In this document: positions 36,310-50,281 of the stretch, in pieces
Layout of the letters: every line of letters starts with the position of its first letter
Numbering within the stretch: position 1 is the stretch's first letter
NCBI GenBank assembly: GCA_973895155.1
Contig: OZ316896.1
Location: forward strand, 5,828,001 to 5,892,000
Direction: 5' to 3'
Origin: Marsupella aquatica
Lineage: Eukaryota > Marchantiophyta
Length of the DNA stretch: 64,000 nucleotides
The notes under the pieces: model-generated
Databases searched by the model: none
Told to the model about the DNA's origin: nothing
Seen by the model: the letters and a program-made list of their open reading frames with translations, nothing else
Position numbers and translations under genes: made by a program

Positions 36310-37400
36310 AAACAGTGCTTTGTTGCATAACTGCCATGTTTATTCTAGGAAAAAACCTCTGGTACTAATTTATAAGTGCAATTTATGAACCTAAATAGTT
36401 CTGGACAGTTTTCTTGCTCTTAGGTATCTGTTCTTAAGTGCAATTAGGAAAACACTTGTAAAAGGTCAAGAATATTGCAATTTTCCAAAGAAGGCGTAAT
36501 GTTGCATTTGAGGCTCATAAGGGGCTACAAGCTTAGGTCCGCTTACATTGCATCAGTGACAAGGCGTAAGGTTTGGTTGTGAAGATCACTACATACCATA
36601 GGTATGCTAAACATAAACACCAAAATTGATAAAGGAGTGCCCCTTTTCACCTGGGTTTGCTGTATTGTATTTGTCTCATGCATTTATACATGGTGCACTT
36701 AAATAGAGTCTACCTGTAGGAGCACGTAGTTGGGAGGGTCATGGTCAGTGTTTCTTTTAGTGTATTTACATTGCAAATTCCATCCTCCATCCATCATCAT
36801 CATTCACCATTTTCTGGGTCCCATTTGCCACTTTTCCGTGACACCTGCAAATGAGACCCAGAAAAAGTGGCAAATTAAAAAAATACTTCAAACAGTACCT
36901 GGTCATGGTCTTTTCTCGCGGCCCGGTAAACGGCGAAGACCCAGTTTGAAGTCGGCCACATTTGTTTTCATTTGGTTGCACTCCAACATGGAACCCGAAA
37001 AAGATTCACTGTCTAAAAACTCGAAAGAAGCTGCCGGCCTAACTACTAACCTACAGAAGGCAGAGAAAGAAAAAGAAAAGAAAGAAAGAAAGGGGAGGCA
37101 AAAATAATAATAGCGCAACGTCCAGACCCACTCTGACCGGTTTGCGCCTTCCGAAAACCGGAACCACGGTTCGGAAACCCCACGCTCTTCGCCAACCGTA
37201 CGGCCGACAATTCTACTGCGTCAGAAGTTCGTTGAGTTTTGATTACAGCCGTGAATTGGGAGATCTGACGGTCACTCGACACCCTGAGATAGAATATTCG
37301 ATTTCGGGCCCCCCGGGAGTCTGTCCCGGTTCTGTTTTTTGAAAAATGCATCTTTGTCAGCGGAGGTAGATTATTTACTAGTTTATTATTCGATTCGAAA
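36310..37400. other. Intergenic, upstream of actin
   Basis: No gene recognised. This includes the actin promoter. An AT-rich stretch ATTATTTACTAGTTTATTATT at about 37370-37391 is a possible core-promoter position, but no canonical TATAAA is present. Confidence 0.4.
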
Positions 37401-37404
37401 ACCC

Positions 37405-38057
37405 TTCCACACCGGATGCCGGGCCTGCCCTGAAGAGAGAGGAGAGAGGAGTCCGTGAGCAGGCAGAGGGAGGGAGGGAGGGATCAGGTCACGAGCGGGC
37501 TTCTTCGTCTCGTCATTTTTCGCTTCAGTTGCGCACTGCGGACATCTTTCGCAGGAACGAGCAAGAACGCAGAGTGGTCTGTTGAGGCCGGCGGGGTCGA
37601 CCGTGGCCGGTTAAGATCAAGGTATGGATTCTTCCGATTGTGTGTCGTTTGCTCGGAGGTCCTTTTTTTTTTCCCTGTGTGTGTGCTCGGTTTGCATTGC
37701 TACTGGTGATGTCTGCGCGAGGACGGGCTTTTCGCATCTCGGCCCTGCTTTTGTGTTTCCGTTCTGTTCTCTGTATCGTTTTCTCGAGCATTTCGGATAG
37801 CCGCCTCGCCTGGTGAAGGTGTCTGTTCGGAGCGCAGTCTGTAGCCCTTGGCGGGTTTCTTGATGTAAACTGAAGATAGTAGGAGAGGTTCGTTTTTCGA
37901 GTAGATTGTGTATTTAGTTAGCTTTCTAGTGCAGTGGTCTGTTGATCTCTGGCCGTGTGGGATGATGTCGTCCGTCATTCGCCAGGTTTCTTTGTTGGTG
38001 GTGTGCCTATTTTCGATGTAGTTGCCACTTCTTAACCTACTTCTTTTTGTTTCTCAG
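37405..38057 (+). promoter_or_regulatory. Actin 5' leader exon and leader intron
   Basis: A GA-rich, ATG-free leader (about 37430-37621, with (GGGA)n near 37470) ends at AAG|GTATGG. A 436-bp intron (37622-38057) ends TTTGTTTCTCAG, and the second leader piece AGAACTCAATCACA precedes the ATG at 38072. A leader intron directly before the start codon is typical of plant actin genes and commonly boosts expression. The transcription start is not determined. Confidence 0.75.
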
Positions 38058-38071
38058 AGAACTCAATCACA

Positions 38072-39765
<1,694 letters not shown>

Positions 39766-41125
39766 GCGATCTACTTGCGGCGTTGTTACTTGACCCTGTA
39801 TGGGTGTATTCACTGGTGGAGCTGGTGCTTCCAGTTTGAGGTTTTGAATTGTTCTGGCTGTGGCGGGATTTATCTCTGCGGTGGTTTAACCTGAGGTTTG
39901 TAAAATTAGCAGCAGACACTGAGGATGGCTAGGTACCCGAGACTTTAGGGTTCATGGTTCATATTACCTCATTCTATGGGGCCTGGATGTCGTTCTAGGC
40001 TATGGCCTCGATTATCAATTTTCTCTGTAACTCCTTTTGTTGTAATGCGGCATTTGAGCCAGAGCTCAAATTTGCATTGTCATTCTTATGCCCTCAATAT
40101 CTTAGGGTAGATGTAAGTTCCTGCTTTAGTACTTTGGAAGGTACTGTGGCCCACTTTGAATATGTTACAAGCTGCAAGCTTCCAGTGAACTAGCTGCTTG
40201 TAGTTCTGAAAACTGGAGCAGACGACTCATGGTAGACATGCCTCATTATGGCATAACAGATCTAATCTATATACCCGATGTCACTCAGGCTTTGCCTTGT
40301 TTTGCATTAAAGCGCCTTCATGAGTTGAGATACAATCAGGCTCTCGGGCCATTTTCGGCTGGATTTCTCGATGTGTATTTGGAAATCTGATCGTCCTTGT
40401 AGTGGTATCGTGGGGCGTGTACATTTGATTGGATTTGATGTTGCGAACGTAACCGCTGGTTTGCTTTGCAGTAATATATCTGGTAATATATCTGGTATAT
40501 ATATTTCCATATTTAGGTCTCTTGCTGCAAATTCCTGTTGTACTTCTCGGGTTTTCTTGCATTCTCCAAATTGTCCTCAGATGAATTGTGAATCCTCCGC
40601 GAATGTCGTTCACCTGAACTCGTGTGTTATAGTTTCTGGATCCTAATAACTCGGAATGAACCTCATACAGAGTGTCTAAGTCGATTGGCTGGGGGTCTTG
40701 CTCCATCTGATGTGTGTTAAAAGTGAAAACCTCGTAAATTTGGGGCATGTAGACTGACTGATTTTGGGCTTATCTCCAGCTCCTGTTGACAAGTCGACTT
40801 AGACATAGGGATGTAAGTATTTTTAGTCGAGACGCACAGAACCTTTTGTAATCTCCCGCGTACAGAGCAATGCGAATATGAAGCTTAAACTATGATTTCA
40901 ACCGTCTCCATCATGATCAATTATCCGAGGTTCGGACGACACAATCATGCGACGAGGAAAGCAATGGAGTGCCGGTGTACACTAAGTTTTCCGGACAACA
41001 TGTTCCCTCGAATCAGGATTACGGTGCTAGACCAATTAGGGTGTGTACTGTGCACTGCCATAAGCATGCACCCCCACCAATTAGGGCGTGTCAAGCATCT
41101 CCACTAATAAGAGAAGCACCGTCTA
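39766..41125. other. Actin 3' region and intergenic sequence
   Basis: Bases 39766 to about 40100 are the presumed 3' UTR. A doubled AATATATCTGGT occurs at 40471-40495. No further gene recognised. Confidence 0.45.
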
Positions 41126-41129
41126 GGGC

Positions 41130-41420
41130 ACCTTTATAGGCAACTCGGAAGGTTTTTGTATACCTTCATAGATAAAAATCATAGAACAATATTAATATTA
41201 TGTCCTTGGTTGTATCTCGGTTATTGTTCATGAACATATTTATAGGTAACCTGTAAGGGTTTTGTCTTGGCCATAGAACAATGTTATGTCCTTGGTTGTA
41301 GCTCACTTATTGTCCATAGTTATTGTCCGTGCGCACCTTTAAAGGTAACCTATTAGGTTTTTGTCTTTACCATAGAATCATGTTGTGTCCTTGGTTGCAG
41401 CTCAGTTATTGTCCTGCTTT
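41130..41420 (+). repeat. Three imperfect tandem copies, about 100 bp each
   Basis: Copies begin near 41130, 41236 and 41334, each with (A)CCTTTATAGG(T/C)AAC followed by AGGTTTTTGT, CATAGAA(C/T)AAT, ATGTCCTTGGTTGTA and a TTATTGTCC end. The array stops a dozen bases before the MITE. Confidence 0.8.
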
Positions 41421-41432
41421 GACACTTTACTA

Positions 41433-41815
41433 CACTGTTCGTCGTAATTAGTGTGATTAACAATAATTCGAGAGTGTCCATTTTCAGTGTCTACTCGTGA
41501 ATTAGTGTTAGTCACACTAATTTTGTGCTAACACTATTTTCGCGCACATGAATTAGTGTTACTATGATCTTAAAAGTGGTGAAATAGAGTAAAAAAAAAC
41601 TATTTTGAAAAATCCATAACAATTAGTGTTACTTTGGACTAAAGATCAGCCATTTTTTACAAGCAATTCATACTAAAGTGAACAAAATCTGTTTTGAAAA
41701 CCAAGAAAAATTAATGTTACTTGGGCTCAAAATCATTTTTACTAAAATTAGTGTTAGTAATACTAATTATGTACTAACACTAATTCTTGCATAACACTAA
41801 TTACGGTGAACAATG
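41433..41815. mobile_element. MITE with 25-bp terminal inverted repeats and TA target duplication
   Basis: The left end CACTGTTCGTCGTAATTAGT... and the complement of the right end CATTGTTCACCGTAATTAGT... match at 21 of 25 positions. The 383-bp element is flanked by TA on both sides (41431-41432 and 41816-41817), as expected for a Tc1/mariner-type insertion. The interior has several ATTAGTGTTA motifs in both orientations and no coding capacity. Confidence 0.75.
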
Positions 41816-41817
41816 TA

Positions 41818-44800
41818 ACTTATTTAGACCAAGAATGTAGCTTATTTAGACCAAGAATTCCTCCCATATTTGGATATTGATATGCCCAGCTTTGACACTG
41901 ACTTTGGACCAAAATTTCCTCCCATATTTGGATATATAGATGTCCTGCTTTGACATGGCCTAATGGCTGACATTGGACCAAAAATTCTCCCATACTTGGA
42001 TATTCATATGTTGAGGCATCCTCTCTACTGGGGCCGGCACCCAAAATCCCCCTTTGAATTGGAAAAATGAAAGGGCTAAAGGTTCCTTCATGCATAAGGA
42101 GGAAAAACTCGCAGGTAGTCTGCTTTGGGAACATGCCTTCCATACCCTAATGCGAAGTGTAAAACGAAGTGTGTGGGTGTTGGGACAAGCTTTCCAACTC
42201 TAGTGAAGAAGTCTATGATTAAGTGTCTTGGTTTGGGGGAGTGCTTTCCATTCTATGATTAAGTGCCTTGGTCTTCAGCCGCTGTTTCTTCCAAGGTCCT
42301 TTTGTTTCTGTTATTGTAGTTTATTTGGTCTTGAAGCTCTTCGGCGGTTGGTTCTTATGGGGCCCGGCTCAAATCTGTTGTTACTCTTGATACTTGTGCT
42401 GATCACAATGAAGAAACTGGGAGTTCAGGCATGGACTGAGCAACTTAGTAACTTGGGTCAAGGGACAGACTGCACCAAGCTCTCTTCCTCTGTGCTGATG
42501 GCAATCTTAAGGCGTCCAGGTCCAGATGGTGAATTGCTTACCTTTACTTTTAGAAGGAATCAACCAAGCTCCCCACATTAGCGCCTTCAGAGTTGGTTGA
42601 TTTTTTATTTGCTTATGGGGATTCACCCCCAGGCCAAGTTTGGTCTGCCATGTCTGGCCCCCAACCCTTGAAGCACACTTTGGTGCGGAAGGAGCCCTGA
42701 GCTGCCATCAATGTACCAAAGGCACCCTTAAGAAGAAAGTTATGCCCATCTTGCCTTTCTGGTCCAGGCATGGCAAATTCCCAAATTTCTGGGGCCATAA
42801 CAGAAGGGCCATAACTTCCAACTTGCTTATCCATTTTGGGTATAGCATTCAGATGAGCTCATGCTATGCTATTTTCCAGCCCTTAAAGTTACAGTTCTAA
42901 GAGAGTTGAGTTTTTTAGTTTGTGGCTCCTGTCTTTGGTGGTTGTTGGTTGCATGTGTGAAAGGTTCCCATGCTTGAACTTCCCTCCTTCTCACCTCTGT
43001 CTTCCTCAGGGCCCAATTCAGAACAATGAAGTCTCCCCATCTTATTGGCTCCTTCAGATACTTTGAGGTACAAATATTCTAGCCTAATGCCCATAAGCAT
43101 AGCAACACATGCATGCACCAAAAAAGTCGCTCTTTGTCCCCCAAACTTTGTATTCCCTTGCCCAATGCTCATATCTGTGTTAAGGGGCTGTAAGACTGGA
43201 GAATATGGAACACCTTTAGAAGTGAGTTGCTAGCTATCACCCAAATGTTTCATAGTAGTACTCACATGGATCACACAATGGATGCAATGCTTGTTTACTA
43301 TAAGCATTGCAAAATGAAATGTGTTAACTTTGTTAGTAATCACCCAAACCTGTCATTTTACTGCACATAGATCACACTGCTTGTTGACGACAAGTTTACT
43401 ACTGTTATAGTTAGGTGGTCATTTTTTGGGAGCCCTACGATACTCAAAGGTCTGGCCCCTATTGCAAAGGAATGTTCATCACCATATGCTCATAGTCACC
43501 AAACATTTTTTCCATCCCAAATTTCAGTAATGCATAGCCAACAACCCAGTTGTTGTGGCGGACGACATGGGAGCATTAGGCAGTTGCAATTATTATTTCA
43601 CCATGAACATTGGTTGTCCGTGTCTACACACCAACTGCCACAGGAAGGGCATGGAAGCAGATTCAGTAGCAGGTGGTCGGGTAGATTTCATATGCTGGGC
43701 ATTGAAAGAAGCAATAGCTGGAAACCGAGCTGTTGAGAGGTCCCATAAAACCTTGGGGAGTTAAATGGAGAGAACATTAAACTCCGACTAGATTCATCAT
43801 TAGAAGAAGTCACTTGGTCAATACTTGCTCAGTGAAGAGCCGATGTGGAAACCCCATCAGCAAATGGGTTTTCCACATCTTGAGGCTCGTGTTGAAAGGG
43901 CAGACTCCTATTACACTTGCGGATCATCCGTTCGACTTTGTTCACCTTGCTACAAAATGATTATTGTTACCATACCGCCTGGTTGGTTAAAAGGCTATGT
44001 CCTAGTCGACATGGACTTGGAGTCAGCATTCAATCCTGAGCATCGTGCTAAACAAATGGATATTGATATCATACCAACCGGGTAGTCATAAGGCAATGTC
44101 GACACAAACGTGAAGGCTTAAAGGTTGGGATAGTCACTCAGACGGCTTACACATATGTCAGAAGCCTTGGATAGCTTTTCAAGTAACAAGTGAAATGACA
44201 TGCATATAAATTAATGGGGTGAGCAATGTCTGCGCTACTACCTCCCAATTAAAAGCAAGAAGGTAGACGCTTGGCCATTCCGATTAAGGTGAACAAATCC
44301 AATCGCAAGTACATGAATGAATATTTGCATCTTTCTCATTGGTGACAGACTGTAGGATATAACTAGCATCCATTTCTTGTCTCCATTCAAACTAGCATGT
44401 AAAGCGGACCCATGCTGCCACGAGCACTTCCTGTGCCTACAGGAGTTGTTAACAGCAGTTCTAAGCATCTTGCCCACACCTGCATGTTCTCATTTCATTT
44501 GTGCTCATGCACACTAAACATCGCCACTTCTGGACAAAGTTCAGAGCACTCTATAGACGTGTAATGTACATTCTGTCATGGAAAAGGGCGAATTTGGTTG
44601 ATTCGTGAACTTTCAGGAAAAAAAGCAATGCTGGGTTGACCCAGAAAAAACCATAGGCGAATCAGTCATGGGACTGGCTGATCAGGGAGTCCGATACCAA
44701 GGGGGGCCATAGAAAAATTACAGCTAGTTGATCTAGGCTCAGGAAGTTCGTGTGCTCTACTTTCAAGCAGGCCTCATACAGAGTTACATTTAATTGGCTG

Positions 44801-44874
44801 GATGCCTGGAGGCTCAGGTGGTCACCCTCTGGTATTCAGAGAGTAAAGTGGAGTTCTGATGCCGTAATTTTCTC
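41818..44874. other. Intergenic, no gene seen
   Basis: Short local duplications only: three copies of (A)TTCCTCCCATATTTGGATAT at 41857-42005, and a repeated ATCACACAATG/ATCACACTG(C)TTGTTGAC-type segment at 43270-43400. No credible open frame. Confidence 0.45.
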
Positions 44875-47826
44875 CTAAGCACTAGCACTAGCCAGCGACT
44901 TCACCCTTGATGTTCCGTAGAGAGTCTCCTCAAACCGGATGATCTCGTTCTTTGAACCGTAGGCCACCTGTGTTCTATCATCTGTGTTATGAATGACCTT
45001 GTCCAACACGGAGATCTTTCCATCACTACTGTATCCACCGGCCTTTTCCACCAGAAGACCTAGAGGTGCAACCTCAAACAGCAACCGCAACTTCGCTTTG
45101 GTCGAGGGTGAGATGACATTGGTAAAGATTCCTTTCTCCTTCACAATGATCTGCATTACCAACGTAAAGCACATAATCTTCAATGCGCAATGAAATCAAG
45201 AGTTCAAACGGTCATGCAAGCATAGCCCAGATTCTAAGTTCCAAATTTGATCGTATCATGTGGACGAGATGCCAACTACCAAACACATACTGCTGTAATG
45301 AGGATATCCAAAAACAATCAAGAAAGAAACAAGAACTCACAAAGATCTCCCTACATTAGACCCAAAGAAGAGCAAACTAGCAGAGTCTCAAAATCATATG
45401 CCAGCGTGTCAACGAACCTGATTGACATCCGGTACCATGCCACCAGTATAACGGAGGGTGTACTTCTCACTCACATAGTAGTTGATCAACTGCTTGCATC
45501 ACGGGGGACAGTCAATAAAACAGAAGTGACACCTGGTGAATCTCGATCAAAGCCATATTTTAAATGCATGCCGAAGTGAAAGAAAGCGAGATTTATAACT
45601 GTTACCTTCTCGTACTCTGGATTATCAAAGGTGGCTCTCAAGTTTCCTGGGGAGAACAGTTTTCCCTCTCCAATAGTGTAAGTGTCCTTCACGTGTTGCC
45701 ACGTTCCTGCACATCATGAAAACGACAGCTCTCACTCCAAATGTTTGTAGTCGGTACTCCTACGGATACAACCCTATCATGTACTATTACTCAAATTAAA
45801 CTGTTGAATACCCTAGTCTGGTGCTATGACGTTACAGCATCGGACATGAAGATACCAAATGACAGTGTTGGACGACGCTATAACAACGGCAGCAGAGAAC
45901 TTCTTCCACAATCGAGAGGAAACAACTGAGGTGTCCGGACAATATCTCTCAAAGTTCTGTGTGGAGAAATAAACACAGGAAACATAATCCAACAAAATGC
46001 AGGCACAAACTTAATTGCTCTGAAACAACACAATCTAAATACATTGCAAATTAGTGGACTATGCTTATTTTCTGCTCCACGTGGTCATTACAATACACCT
46101 GCTGACCCTTGCCATGAGCATCCCAGGTGGATTCACTGATTTTAAGAGTTCTATGATAACGAATGATTCCTTCTATTAAGTGCCTTTCCAAATAAAGATG
46201 AATTCGCAAAGTTGTAGGACTCGGTTAACCAAATTATGCTGAAAAGGATTTGCACTCGACTCATGTTCATACAGGAGATTCAGAGTTCTTTAAAATTTGG
46301 GATCTTCCTTTCGCAAATGTAATTATGTTGGCGGTATGGATCTTCTCTAAAATTGGCAATCTGTCATCACCCTATTTTTTCACTTGACACAAAACTGTAG
46401 TAGAAAAACCTTCTCAGATACGCAAATCTTACGACTTCAGAATCCAAAACCGTGCGGATTTTGTCCCTCGCTTGCAAACTCGTGACTTCTTGATTGACTC
46501 AGCTTGCAGTTGCTCTCTTTGTAATAATCTTTGCTGTTCGGTATGAAAATCTGCCATATTCATTTACGATGGCCTAACGACTGACCATCATTTGATACTC
46601 GATTCCCTTGAAGGTTTCTCGGAAGCTCACCGTCATCGAGGAGAAGAAATTCGTGTGTGCCGGGACAGTCCGCCAAGGCCAGCACATAAGTTGTTCGAGG
46701 GCCGTAGATACCCATGGCAGCTGCCACCTGATCACGACCGGTGACACCTGTCAGCTTATCTCCAGGCCATACTCCAAAGATGGTGCCAACTGTGAAATTG
46801 GTGTCGACGATGCTGGAGCCGTCGAGAGGATCAAATGCAACGCTGAATCCACCTGTTTGGTAAATCAGACTTCAGCTTGTGCTCATGTCAACTCGATTAC
46901 GAACACACTAAAGCAGGATCTATCCTTGTAGAAAAAACTTCAGGTCGATTATTTACCTTCAACAGGGCCACCACAATCCACGAGCTCAGGCTCCTCTTCG
47001 GAGCAAGCAAACTTGCAGAAGTGGGAAAATGTCAAAGCCTGCAAAGATTCGAGAATGTTGCAGACTCATCAAGCATGTAAGGCTCGAACAGAGACACATT
47101 GAATTGCAAGAGCATGTAGGCAATCACGAATAAAGGTGCGCGAAAGTGCGAACATCGTCAAAATACAATTCTGGGAGGAAAACAAGTCCTTGTCGTACCT
47201 CGAAGAGAAGCTTGTTAGCCAACATATCGACAGCCAACTGCTCGTCTCCGAATGTGTTCACGCAAGCAGTTGCTCCGCATGATGCAGTGCGAACCTTGAA
47301 AGCTATTTTTCGCAGAGATTCGCCCATGCACACCATTAACCTGACCAAATTCTTGTCCTTCGTGGACTTGTTCAAAAATTCCTCCTGTCAACGTGACAAA
47401 ACAGTCCATGTCAACACACCCACAATAACAAGGGAAGCAAGGTGAGCAAGTTCGAGCTCAAAGAGACAAGCCGTAAACAAAATGTATTTGTCACGATGCC
47501 ATTCAGTAGGACATAAACACGTACAAGCATTGTCCAATTCATTCACTCCAAGCTGGCATCGACATTATAATTCTCCTCACCAGGCTGTCACCAATCTCAG
47601 CTCTAGCCCCAGCAGGTTTTCTAGAAGCGAACGAGGCATTCTGGGATTTCCCCGAGCCACTCGACCTCGACAAACTCTTCCCGAAGAGTGAGCTGCACGA
47701 TCCGGCCTGCAGACACCCAATTCTATGAATCGAGTTTCCAGAGAAAGCAGACTTGGGCAGGGCGCTGCTGGCAACCACAGTGGGAGCAGCAGCTGCAGCA
47801 GCGAAAACTTGGGTAGCGGCGGCCAT
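44875..47826 (-). CDS. SBPASE: Sedoheptulose-1,7-bisphosphatase, chloroplast (Calvin cycle), seven exons
   Basis: Exons on the minus strand: 47826-47581, 47384-47199, 47038-46957, 46852-46631, 45706-45606, 45489-45418, 45150-44875. All introns are GT-AG and the 1185 nt give 394 residues, the normal length. Residues 1 to about 76 (Ala/Ser-rich, [20 protein letters not shown]) are the plastid transit peptide. The mature enzyme hydrolyses sedoheptulose-1,7-bisphosphate in the stroma to regenerate RuBP. Visible family marks are the thioredoxin-regulated cysteines in [10 protein letters not shown] (Cys118, Cys123), the [14 protein letters not shown] metal-binding motif, [44 protein letters not shown] and the sugar-phosphate C-terminal part GGYSSDGK...[21 protein letters not shown]. 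Regulation by light through thioredoxin is expected because both cysteines are kept. Confidence 0.96.
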
Positions 47827-48124
47827 GGCGACAGCAGCAAATGTCGACTAGTTTGTCAAGCTCTTGGCACAGCAACACAGCTCGGGACTTCGAATTCGAT
47901 TGTGACGACTTGCTGTTTGCTGATTCTCCTCCTTGCTCTGCAGCTGAGGGAATTGAGCGAGAAGGGTGTTTCCGCAGATGACGATTGTATGGCTGTGTTT
48001 CTGTGGCCCAAGATCTCTCCCAACAAAGCTTCCGATCCTCCCACCTCGGGCCCTCACCTTTGCACCTTCTCCGATTTGTGGCCGACTCACCCTCCGCGGT
48101 TCAATCCATCGGTCTATCCACACT
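47827..48124 (-). promoter_or_regulatory. SBPase 5' leader and promoter region
   Basis: Sequence upstream of the SBPase ATG on the minus strand. It is open in several frames but without a recognisable protein. The region is moderately GC-rich up to about 48120, where a dispersed repeat begins. Confidence 0.4.
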
Positions 48125-48250
48125 CTCGCTCCCAATTGGCCTGATGCCGATCCAGACCCACAAACACGACAAGACCTGTTCTTTGCAGGCACAAACTGGC
48201 CAGAGACAAGAGATACCAAAGTCTCTCAAGAGATTCCACTTCTGGACGGG
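48125..48250 (-). repeat. Copy of the 52-53 kb tandem unit upstream of SBPase
   Basis: Read on the minus strand, this segment contains TGGAATCTCTTGA.AGACTT, GGCCAGTTTG(T)GCCTGCAAAG.ACAGGTC and GTCGTGTTTGTGGGTCTGG. These are the same ordered blocks that make up the tandem array at 52126-53405. It is a single diverged copy within 450 bp of the SBPase start codon. Confidence 0.75.
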
Positions 48251-49268
48251 AACTAAAAAGGAGAAGGGTGCCAGTTTCCAATTTATTGAGAAGGGCCAAA
48301 ACTTGGTACAATAGGGGTCTCAATATTGTGGAAGGCACCTTTTTGAGGGACATGTATGAATGTCTGTAAACGGGATGATGAGACTAAATGACGGACACAA
48401 ATATTCTTGGCACATATTTGAGAGACCCAGTTTTGATGTTTGATGGACAGCCTTGGCGCGCATGCCTTCATAGATAGACTACACAGCAACGGCCACGGGA
48501 CTACACCTGCGGGTAGCTGGTGTGGACCACGCATTTGGGTGCCTGCCCCTTGTTTACCTATGGCTATGAATAAGTTGTTGTGGTAGGCCCAACACCAGCT
48601 GTTGCAAAGATTGAGACCCCCTATTAGAGTGAAACCAAAGGAAGTCCAGAGAGTTTAGCACAAAACAAGGGGGCAAATTGAAGTACAAAATCTAAATGAC
48701 GGATGGAAATTCAAACCACTCTTACAGTGTGGCTAGCTAAATAATGGTCTACATCCAGTGTCTTAACTATGTGGGCAAGTGTGACAAGTTAAGGATGGAT
48801 TGTGGGTCCCAACCCAGTAAAACCAAAGCTCAGATGGACCAAGACATTATCCTTGCCCTTCCCCATTGACTAGACTATGTAAAGTCATCAACTAGGTCAC
48901 ACCAAAAAGGAAAAGGGACCAGTTGCTTTTGGGAAGCACATTTCATGAATGCTTCACTTGCCTGAAGGACACCCCAAATAGTGTTTTCAAGTGCCCAGAT
49001 TGAAGGTAAAATGTTGGTTTTTGGCACACCTGTCCATTTATTTAGACAACTTTTTGGATCTCTATTTAAGCTCAAGTTTTGTCAGCATGTTCTATGATGT
49101 TTAATCTATCACCTGAAACATTTTGGGAGTTTCCTGAAATCATTTCTTCCATTTTTGAGGAGCACAAAGATAGTCACATATTATAAGTCAACTGAAAATG
49201 GACATTTCACTTTGTGAAATATGCTCTTAGTAGTCTGGGCATGACAAGCAACTTATGACAAGCTAAAC
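48251..49268. other. Intergenic, no gene seen
   Basis: No credible gene; short frames only. Confidence 0.4.

Positions 49269-49315
<47 letters not shown>
49269..49315 (+). repeat. (AC)n microsatellite
   Basis: An uninterrupted run of about 22 AC dinucleotides. Confidence 0.98.
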
Positions 49316-49316
<1 letters not shown>

Positions 49317-49937
49317 CGGATGGTTATTAGACCATTTACAGGTCACATTTCAGTCAAAACTACAAGAGGTCCTATCCAAGTCTCAAGACATTCTGCCAGT
49401 CCATCATTCCCAAATTTGCTAGTCCATCTCGGCTACTAGCTAGCTAGTCTATCCGAGATTGACTAGGGTTCTAATTTAACCTTCTCTTTTGAATTTTCTT
49501 CCACCTGTTTTCTAGAAAATCATACTCCCATGGACCAAGCCTGTTAGCCATGCAACCCAGACTTGGGGGGCCGACTAACCAAATCGTAGAAACCACGTGT
49601 GATGCAAAATAGGTTACTTGGATGGAAACTAGCTAAAAAAAATTAAAGTGTAAGAGGTTAAAGAAGGTTTTACAAACCCATTTATGGAATATTCTTTAGT
49701 ATATATCTTTGATTAAGTAAAATAGGTAACAAATATTGAAAGAAGAGAATATTGCAAGAATATTTTCTTTATAAATTAGGTATTAGGCTAGGATTGCACA
49801 AAATCCCAAAATATACACTGAGATAAACCCCCGAGGACCTCGATGGACCGTGACATCGTATATGCCTTCATTGATCAATCAACACCCTTCTTGTTCCTAA
49901 AATATTTTCAATGTTCAACAAAGTGTGACCTACATAT
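49316..49937. other. AT-rich intergenic sequence
   Basis: No gene recognised. A short GCTAGTCCATCTCGGCTACTAGCTAGCTAGTC stretch (about 49418-49450) is rich in GCTAG repeats. Confidence 0.4.
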
Positions 49938-50281
49938 TGTTGCCTTTACTCTTAAATCTAGGATTATGACTGTAGTCGTAGTTAGGGTTGACCTTAGTCG
50001 CAGACTAGGTTAGGTTAACTAGGTTGCACACTATATATCCCCCAAGTGTGTCTCCTTGGATAGGAGAAACTCAGGCTCATTGTTATAGAGCTAGTTGAGA
50101 GATAGGGAGATCTTGTATTGCACAAACTCGGTATGGCCGATGGGCCTATAGTGCAGTAAAACTCTCGTTTGTTCTTGTGGATGTAGCCTCAGGTGAGGTG
50201 AACCATGTATCTCTCTATCTCAACTACTTGCGCGTTGGATGTTCATGGGCTTACAGTTGTGGATGTCATCTTTGCTCAACA
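49938..50281 (+). repeat. Solo LTR of the Copia family, diverged
   Basis: Begins TGTTGCCTTTACTC and ends TTTGCTCAACA. It shares GGCTCATTGTTA.(A/C)GGAGCTAG, TTGAGAGATAGGGAGA, GGTATGGCCG and TGCGCGTTGGATG with the LTR at 22166-22500. No internal retrotransposon sequence flanks it, so it is a solo LTR. The 5-bp flanks (CATAT and ATCTC) do not match. Confidence 0.85.

Noticed and set aside
36730-37107. 125-codon plus frame before actin
   Set aside because: It ends in a (GAAA)n-type low-complexity stretch, has no homology, and lies in the actin promoter region.
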